A DNA stretch of 64,000 nucleotides. Source: JAQVEM01 sp964610315. GTDB taxonomy: Bacteria; Actinomycetota; Humimicrobiia; Humimicrobiales; Humimicrobiaceae. A model generated the notes under the pieces. That model saw only the letters and a list, made by a program, of their open reading frames with translations. It ran no database searches and was not told the DNA's origin. The DNA lies in NCBI GenBank assembly GCA_964610315.1, contig CAZSVM010000014.1:7625-71624 (forward strand). The letters run 5' to 3'. Every line of letters starts with the position of its first letter. Within the stretch, counting starts at the first letter, position 1. Position numbers and translations under genes: made by a program. This document shows positions 59,116 to 64,000 of the stretch, piece by piece.

Positions 59116-60129
59116 CTAACCTATTTTCCTTAAATTCGGATAGCAGGTCTCTAGTTCCAAGACAAATGTTAGAATAGTTCTAAAAGGATTTAGTATATTT
59201 CCAAGGAAAGCTTGGAAGAATCGCTGCTCAAGAAAATACCTTTCACGGTTAGTATCAATAACCAAGACTCCAAGACATTGTCTTGTGGGTTGGCCCCGTA
59301 TTCCGCTAACGATTGGCACACAAACCATCGACTCATACTCTTCAGCTTGGTTTTCTCTTAGATTTGCCCACCTTTTTTCTTCGCGTGGTTTTTTATTCTC
59401 GTGTTTTATATTCTCAATAACAACGATGTTTTGCTCCAGAAAAGCCAATACGTGGGCAGCTCGTGAGTGATGTTTAATATCTACAACGCTGGTGAGTGGG
59501 CTAGGCTCAATTCCTTCGGGATAGGCAAAAAATGTACGCCGTAGAGTTGATGCAGTGAGTGGTGGTGCTGGCACTGGTTCAAATAGCGCAACCTTGAAAA
59601 AATTATGTGGCCAAGTTGTGGTATCGACACCGCGGGTATCTCCTTCAAATACGGACCGAATATCTTGGCAAACATATCTGAGCATGCGGTTCTTAAGAAA
59701 GATAAAATCTTCGGTACTTGATACTCTCCTTTTATGAACAACTTTTGCGTATCCTCGTAACTCGTCAGTTACACTCCTCAAGCTTTTCGTGGCGTAACTT
59801 ATTGCGCGATCCATCATATTCATAGATGCGTCTTTCAGCTCAGCATCCACCCTTTTTTGAAGAGTTTTGATTACTGTGTCGTTCTGCTTTTGAATCTCCT
59901 CAGCTTGCATTGTTACCGCTAATCTTTCCTCGCGAAAAAGAATTAGGAGATTAATCACAATTATCAAGACTACCGCAACACTTACAGCGACCCAGTTCGA
60001 AACATTTGGCAACGTGATTAGATAACTCACAATGCCAAAACCAAAACCGCTTATAATGATCAGCAAGAACTCAAACTTTGCTTTTGTCAAAACCCAAATT
60101 CGTTCCTTAAAACCTCTTTTATAGGCCAC
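59116..60129 (-). CDS. membrane protein with a GAF-type sensor domain
   Basis: 337 residues. Two N-terminal membrane helices (FLLIIISGFGFGIVSYLI, VAVSVAVVLIIVINLLILF) lead into a coiled coil (about 70-130) and a GAF-like domain (about 140-325, with SMVCVPIVSG and CLGVLVIDTNR). It starts at GTG 60129, 1 base after the deaminase stop, with AAGGAG inside the deaminase end, so the two are co-translated. It may sense a nucleotide made or consumed by the deaminase. No output enzyme domain is visible. Confidence 0.75.
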   Translation of the reverse strand: MAYKRGFKERIWVLTKAKFEFLLIIISGFGFGIVSYLITLPNVSNWVAVSVAVVLIIVINLLILFREERLAVTMQAEEIQKQNDTVIKTLQKRVDAELKDASMNMMDRAISYATKSLRSVTDELRGYAKVVHKRRVSSTEDFIFLKNRMLRYVCQDIRSVFEGDTRGVDTTTWPHNFFKVALFEPVPAPPLTASTLRRTFFAYPEGIEPSPLTSVVDIKHHSRAAHVLAFLEQNIVVIENIKHENKKPREEKRWANLRENQAEEYESMVCVPIVSGIRGQPTRQCLGVLVIDTNRERYFLEQRFFQAFLGNILNPFRTILTFVLELETCYPNLRKIG

Positions 60130-60130
60130 T

Positions 60131-61225
60131 TTAGCTTCTCCTTAATTCTCTATGTAGTCTCAAATCTATCATTTTCTTTGTTTTTTCATCTGCAAAGGAT
60201 GCAACTAAGGCCGAAAAGGTAAGTTTGACCAAGTCAGTCTCAGTCAGACTAAAAGATCGTGCCATCTTGAACAACTCTTCACTTAGGTATGATTTGTTAC
60301 GTGCAGGATTATCAGAACACACTACTAAACGAATCCCGTATTCTTCTAGTTTCTTGTAGTATAATTCATCAGTTCTAGATACCAGCCCGAGGATTTCGTT
60401 ACTCGTCGGGCAGAGTTCCATTGTTATTTTATTTTCAGCGATGGTCGAAAGAAGTTTTGGATCCTTGCTAGCTGCTAGACCATGACCAATTCTTGATGCT
60501 CCAAGCTCTTTGATGGCGTATTCAACATTACTTGCAGGACCACATTCTCCAGCATGGATTGTGACACCCAGACCTTTTTCCAACGCAATTTTGAAGAAAA
60601 ACCTGAACATTTCACCCGTTGCAGCCGCCTCATCACCGTTCAGGTCGACGCCCACGAATATATTAGGATAAAAGGGAGTTATAGTCGATATTATGCGTGC
60701 AAACATCTTGTTCCTTGTTTGTGACGCAATTCTTCCGAACACATGCCGTGGGATTCCCAAAATACATCTTACGGTTATGCCAAACTTGGCTTCAGCGTCC
60801 AGTATGCTTGTTGCGATAGTATGCACAAACTCCCCAAATGTATATGGCTCATTGCCGAGAAAACCATGTGGGCCTGTTCGCAATTCAAGATAAATAATGT
60901 TATCTTCCACAGCCTTTCTAATAACTTCACTGATAATGTCGCGAATCACCTCACCTGAGACAAAGAATCTATGCAAAATTGACCACGAAGAAAAATATTC
61001 ATTCAAACTGCTGACTCTTCGAGGCCCAGAGAGTATTTCTTCCAATTCTGATGTAATATAGCTAGGAAGCTCTATCCCATATTTAGCCGCAACCTTGACA
61101 GCTATTGCAGCATCGATGGAGCCAGTTAAGTGGCGATGCAAATCTATTTTGGGCATAGATAAAATTCGCTGCATTAACTCAGCATCTTTTGTGATCTCAA
61201 ATAATGCTTTTTGATTAACTTTCAT
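60131..61225 (-). CDS. adenosine-deaminase-like amidohydrolase
   Basis: 364 residues. Zinc ligands His30 and His32 (KIDLHRHLTGS), HAGECG (about 224), IGHG (about 250) and Asp305 are all in the adenosine deaminase pattern; CPTSNEI is also kept. In the last motif the usual S-D-D-P is S-D-N-P, so the second Asp, which in classical enzymes contacts the purine base, is Asn306. The substrate may therefore differ from adenosine. Coupled to a membrane GAF gene rather than to purine salvage genes. Base composition is less AT-rich than in the array. Confidence 0.85.
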   Translation of the reverse strand: MKVNQKALFEITKDAELMQRILSMPKIDLHRHLTGSIDAAIAVKVAAKYGIELPSYITSELEEILSGPRRVSSLNEYFSSWSILHRFFVSGEVIRDIISEVIRKAVEDNIIYLELRTGPHGFLGNEPYTFGEFVHTIATSILDAEAKFGITVRCILGIPRHVFGRIASQTRNKMFARIISTITPFYPNIFVGVDLNGDEAAATGEMFRFFFKIALEKGLGVTIHAGECGPASNVEYAIKELGASRIGHGLAASKDPKLLSTIAENKITMELCPTSNEILGLVSRTDELYYKKLEEYGIRLVVCSDNPARNKSYLSEELFKMARSFSLTETDLVKLTFSALVASFADEKTKKMIDLRLHRELRRS

Positions 61226-61694
61226 TGATTTTTGTTACACGTTAAAATTTCCCCGCCTCCTATATTCACAAATACACCTCACATCTAATTTAAAGAGAGC
61301 CAATAAGTAATATTATCTGAAGCAGTCCCTTTCTACTTTTAAGAAAAACGCACAGTCCTCTATCTGGCCGACTACCAACCTTTTGCCTCAACAGCAAACA
61401 TTATACATTATACTATCTATGATTGAGGGGCTCAATAGGTTAACTTCAAACCCTCATTTCTGGGTATAAGATAATGGTTCTTTAAAATTCTCACCTCAAT
61501 TACAAATCTTTAGACCACATAAAAAGGGGCTTTTCCAAAAACCCCTTTGTTGAAAAATCTACTATATCCCACGAATTATCCTTAAGATATTTCCCAGTTT
61601 TTGGGGAAGTTCAAAAGATCTACAATCAATAACTCTATCCTGGGTTTACCATTTAATATTTATCATCTCCTTATTTCTATTCTTTCTACTAACT
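61226..61694. other. 470-base noncoding gap
   Basis: No coding potential seen. It contains the terminator at 61523-61548. The remainder is AT-rich without a recognised repeat; it separates the deaminase pair from the small-protein operon. Confidence 0.5.
61523..61548. terminator. hairpin terminator
   Basis: AAAGGGG, 12-base loop CTTTTCCAAAAA, CCCCTTT. Reads acceptably in both directions; it probably ends the minus-strand small-protein operon to its right. Confidence 0.65.
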
Positions 61695-61889
61695 CTAATC
61701 TAATACAGTAGCTCCACAATTAGAGCATATAACCTTACTGTATCCTTTAGACCAATCAGAATTAATATAATTACCATTAGCTAAATTCTCTTCCACTTCT
61801 TCTTTTGACAGTTTACTAAAATCATTGTCGTAAGTAATATCCACGCTTTTTATATAAAATTTTGTAGAACCGCATTTTTCACATTCCAT
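61695..61889 (-). CDS. small zinc-ribbon protein
   Basis: 64 residues from ATG 61889. Two CxxC pairs, CEKCGS near the N-terminus and CSNCG near the C-terminus, form a zinc ribbon around a Tyr/Asn-rich middle. Its start is 1 base after the stop of the 51-residue gene upstream (ATG 61889, stop 61891), so the two are translated together. Function unknown. Confidence 0.65.
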   Translation of the reverse strand: MECEKCGSTKFYIKSVDITYDNDFSKLSKEEVEENLANGNYINSDWSKGYSKVICSNCGATVLD

Positions 61890-61890
61890 A

Positions 61891-62046
61891 TTAATTCCCT
61901 TCCCCGGCAATACTTAGTAGTTCTATTCCTAATTCACTGTCAAATTGAATAAATTCAGGCATCTTCCCATATTCAATAAACCTAAACTCTTCCAATCTGT
62001 AATCTACCGTATAAATCTTACTTTTATATTTAATCTGTTTTAGCAT
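61891..62046 (-). CDS. 51-residue protein of unknown function
   Basis: MLKQIKYKSKIYTVDYRLEE, then FRFIEYGKMPEFIQF and a short tail. ATG 62046 follows GGGAGAG by 1-2 bases. It sits between a 109-residue gene and the zinc-ribbon gene with tight spacing, which is the best evidence that it is real. I recognise no family. Confidence 0.55.
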   Translation of the reverse strand: MLKQIKYKSKIYTVDYRLEEFRFIEYGKMPEFIQFDSELGIELLSIAGEGN

Positions 62047-62063
62047 CTCTCCCATCCTTTCAT

Positions 62064-62393
62064 TTAATAGATTTCATAAGATATATAGCCTTCTTTTTTA
62101 ATTACTCTATTCATTTCAGCCAGTACTTTCCTGTAAGACTTCGCCTTCTCCCTGTTTTCCGGTTGATTTGTTCTGGTACTTTTAAGTCCAAGGATTACTT
62201 CTTCAAGTTTTTCTTTTACCTCTTTAAATTCCTTATCTCTTATCTCGATAATACCATTTCCATAAAAGTTCAAACCGTCATAAAAATCTGTACACTCCTC
62301 TAGAATACTTACTATTTCTTGGTCATAAGAAAGATTAAAGCTTGGATATTTAGCGGTCACTATTTTTTTAACCCTGTATGCGTTTCTACTCAT
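62064..62393 (-). CDS. small helical protein of unknown function
   Basis: 109 residues, charged and helical (KEFKEVKEKLEEVILGLKST), no cysteines. Together with the two genes downstream it forms a three-gene operon of small proteins of the type carried by phages and plasmids. No ribosome-binding site of note; no function recognised. Confidence 0.6.
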   Translation of the reverse strand: MSRNAYRVKKIVTAKYPSFNLSYDQEIVSILEECTDFYDGLNFYGNGIIEIRDKEFKEVKEKLEEVILGLKSTRTNQPENREKAKSYRKVLAEMNRVIKKEGYISYEIY

Positions 62394-62689
62394 ATTATCC
62401 CCTCATATAATAAGTTAATAAATTTGTTAATAGTAATTATTGATATAAAATCTATAAATATAACTAAATAAAGCTAAGCAGAAAGACAAATCTACACCCC
62501 TTTTGGCTGCTGGAAAGCAGACCAATTTCGAAAGACTATTGCTTTCTTGCTACTAACTTTAGAGTAATTATCAGAATGGTTTAGGCTCCAGAAATTGTGA
62601 GCACTAATTATAACGAGGCTTTACTAGAAAGTTAGATCAGTCAAGAAACTGCTTGGCATAATGTAAACTAAAAAGAGAAAGGACAAACC
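62394..62689 (+). ncRNA. 5' noncoding end of the IS110 element, candidate bridge RNA
   Basis: About 290 bases without a gene before the transposase. IS110-group elements encode a structured guide (bridge RNA) in this position. Short complementary segments exist (for example GCTGCTGGAAAGC near 62508-62520), but I cannot establish a fold or the guide loops. Assigned by position in the family. Confidence 0.5.
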
Positions 62690-64000
62690 ATGAAAGAAAA
62701 AGTCTATATTGGAATTGATCTTGCCAAAGGAAATTCAAAGGTGGCTGCAGTTGATAGCAGCGGGGAAAGTGTTTTTAAGCCCTTTAGTATCACCAACTCC
62801 AAAGAAGGAATTAAAAAACTTCTATCCAAGCTTTTTAGCTATAAAACCGACCAGATAATCTGTGGCATGGAGATAAGCTCAAACTACTGGGAAAACATAT
62901 GTTCATACCTTAAAGAGATGGAAATCTCCTGTATCCTTTTAAATCCTTATCAGGTAAAGAAGTACAGGCAGGCTGTGGGTAAAAAGGTCAAGACTGACTC
63001 AATCGATGCAGAAGCTATAGCCGGCCTTATCTGCGGCCGGAGATATAAGAGCCTGTATATCTCTGATGATGCTGTACTGGAACTCAGGGAACTTGTAAGG
63101 ATAAAGTATAGCTTTCAGAGAAGGGTAAAAGATTTAAAGAAAAGTGTACTAGCACTTCTTTATGTGGTATTTCCTGAATATACCAGGATAATCTCTTATC
63201 CCTTCTCCAAAGTATCTATGGAGATTTTATCAAAATATCCCACATCATGCCATATGGCAAAAGCCAGTGTCTCAAAGTTAGTTAAGATCTTTAGAAGATA
63301 CCAGGGATGCAATTTTGGCCTGGATAAAGCAAAGGAGCTAATATCTGCTGCAAAGGATAGTTTCTATTCCGGAAGAGCCTCAAGGTCCAGGGGGATGACT
63401 ATTTCTATGCAGATAGAGGAGATATCCTCCCTGGAGAGCAAGATAAAACAGATTGAAGAGGAGATAAAATCTCTCCTTGATCCAAAGGATCCTTCAGGGG
63501 GATCTTCTGCATACAGTATCTTAAATTCCATAAAAGGTGTAGGCATGGGTACCATTGCAACTTTTATAGCTTATGTCGGTGATGTAGGCAGGTTTTCCTC
63601 TTCAGATAAGCTTATCTCCTATATAGGGTTCTATCCCAGGATATTTGAGTCTGGAAAATACAGAAAGAAAAACCCTACCATTCAAAAGGCTGGTCCCAAG
63701 GAGCTCAGGTATATGCTGTATCTAGCCAGTGTTGCCTGCATCAAACATAACAGTCAGCTTAAGAAATATTACTACGACAAGGTGTCAGCCGGTATGCCTG
63801 CTAAAAAGGCAATAATCAAAGTGGCAGTAAAACTTTCCAGAATGATGTATTCCATGCTTAGGTATAAAGAAGGATATGATTCTTCCAGGGTATTTATGCA
63901 ACCTTTGTTTCTTGATAATGCTGCTTAACTTATTTAGTTTTCAAAGATGATATGAACCCCAAAAGTTGAACACACACTTAACTAAATTAGCGCCAACTGA
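62400..64000 (+). mobile_element. IS110-family insertion sequence, ends not resolved
   Basis: Transposase gene plus its flanking noncoding ends. The right end probably lies within or beyond the last ~70 bases. Family members lack long terminal repeats, so exact borders need an empty site from a relative. Confidence 0.6.
62690..63928 (+). CDS. IS110-family transposase/recombinase
   Basis: 412 residues. The N-terminal DEDD RuvC-like domain has IGIDLAKG (first Asp, near residue 10), GMEISS (Glu) and KTDSIDAEAIAGL (Asp pair). The C-terminal Transposase_20 domain has LNSIKGVGMGTIATFIAYVG, RFSSSDKLISYIGFYP and the PKELRYMLYLASVA block, with the conserved serine expected in this domain. ATG 62690 follows AGAAAGGA. 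These enzymes insert a circular element under RNA guidance without ordinary terminal inverted repeats. Confidence 0.95.
   Translation: MKEKVYIGIDLAKGNSKVAAVDSSGESVFKPFSITNSKEGIKKLLSKLFSYKTDQIICGMEISSNYWENICSYLKEMEISCILLNPYQVKKYRQAVGKKVKTDSIDAEAIAGLICGRRYKSLYISDDAVLELRELVRIKYSFQRRVKDLKKSVLALLYVVFPEYTRIISYPFSKVSMEILSKYPTSCHMAKASVSKLVKIFRRYQGCNFGLDKAKELISAAKDSFYSGRASRSRGMTISMQIEEISSLESKIKQIEEEIKSLLDPKDPSGGSSAYSILNSIKGVGMGTIATFIAYVGDVGRFSSSDKLISYIGFYPRIFESGKYRKKNPTIQKAGPKELRYMLYLASVACIKHNSQLKKYYYDKVSAGMPAKKAIIKVAVKLSRMMYSMLRYKEGYDSSRVFMQPLFLDNAA

Noticed and set aside
61912..62050. Gap between the zinc-ribbon gene and the next gene as noncoding
   Set aside because: It contains a tightly packed 51-residue frame, so I annotated it as a gene instead.

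Overview
The window (AT-rich, eyeballed at roughly two thirds A+T) joins a conserved bacterial housekeeping segment on the left to a long accessory region on the right. Gene order in the left third (dapA-dapB-M16 peptidase-pnp-rpsO-ribF-truB-nrnA-rbfA-infB-nusA, then recD2-proS-ispG-rseP-uppS-frr-pyrH-tsf-rpsB, then xer-dprA-comM) is close to that of Firmicutes and of several uncultured Gram-positive-like or Atribacterota-like lineages; many genes start at TTG behind a good Shine-Dalgarno. I would call it an uncultured, probably anaerobic AT-rich bacterium, with the phylum unresolved.

1-24.75 kb: three co-directional minus-strand blocks for lysine/cell-wall precursor synthesis, RNA decay, ribosome assembly and translation, isoprenoids, and DNA uptake. 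truB is split by a frameshift in a homopolymer, the M16 peptidase has no ordinary start codon, proS lacks its editing domain, and cdsA and dxr are missing from their usual place. comM is cut exactly at its conserved zinc-ligand motif near 24.75 kb.

24.75-34 kb: mosaic accessory DNA. A double-HTH regulator and a decayed second copy bracket a PKD-domain lipoprotein. Then comes a plasmid-like module: TraD/HerA-like ATPase with a C-terminal nuclease-like domain, a membrane protein, a glycoside-hydrolase-like lipoprotein on the other strand, an intact RuvC-like nuclease beside a paralogue that has lost its catalytic residues, an HTH_36 replication-type protein and an XRE regulator.

34-37 kb: small unknown genes, DUF3795, a HEPN-motif protein, a GIY-YIG nuclease and the 3' remnant of a type I restriction hsdS.

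37.2-58.9 kb: the main feature. A large serine recombinase is preceded by a structured leader. The last ~18 codons of its gene plus the following terminator recur four more times at 3-4.5 kb intervals (38925, 42881, 47343, 50392, 54040). Four of the five copies keep the same reading frame and stop, with mostly synonymous changes. Between copies sit self-contained defence-type cassettes: HEPN-like proteins plus a Panacea/RelE-type toxin-antitoxin; a NACHT-type NTPase with a PD-(D/E)xK nuclease; a TcmP plus radical-SAM pair; a CBASS (CD-NTase plus SLATT) next to a TcmP-radical-SAM fusion; and a PIN-like toxin with a type IIG-like restriction-methylase. I infer an integron-like array run by a serine recombinase, in which each captured cassette supplies the recombinase's own C-terminal tail.

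59-64 kb: an adenosine-deaminase-like enzyme coupled to a membrane GAF protein, a three-gene operon of small proteins, and an IS110-family transposase with a ~290-base 5' region that could encode its bridge RNA. No tRNA, rRNA or CRISPR array was seen.
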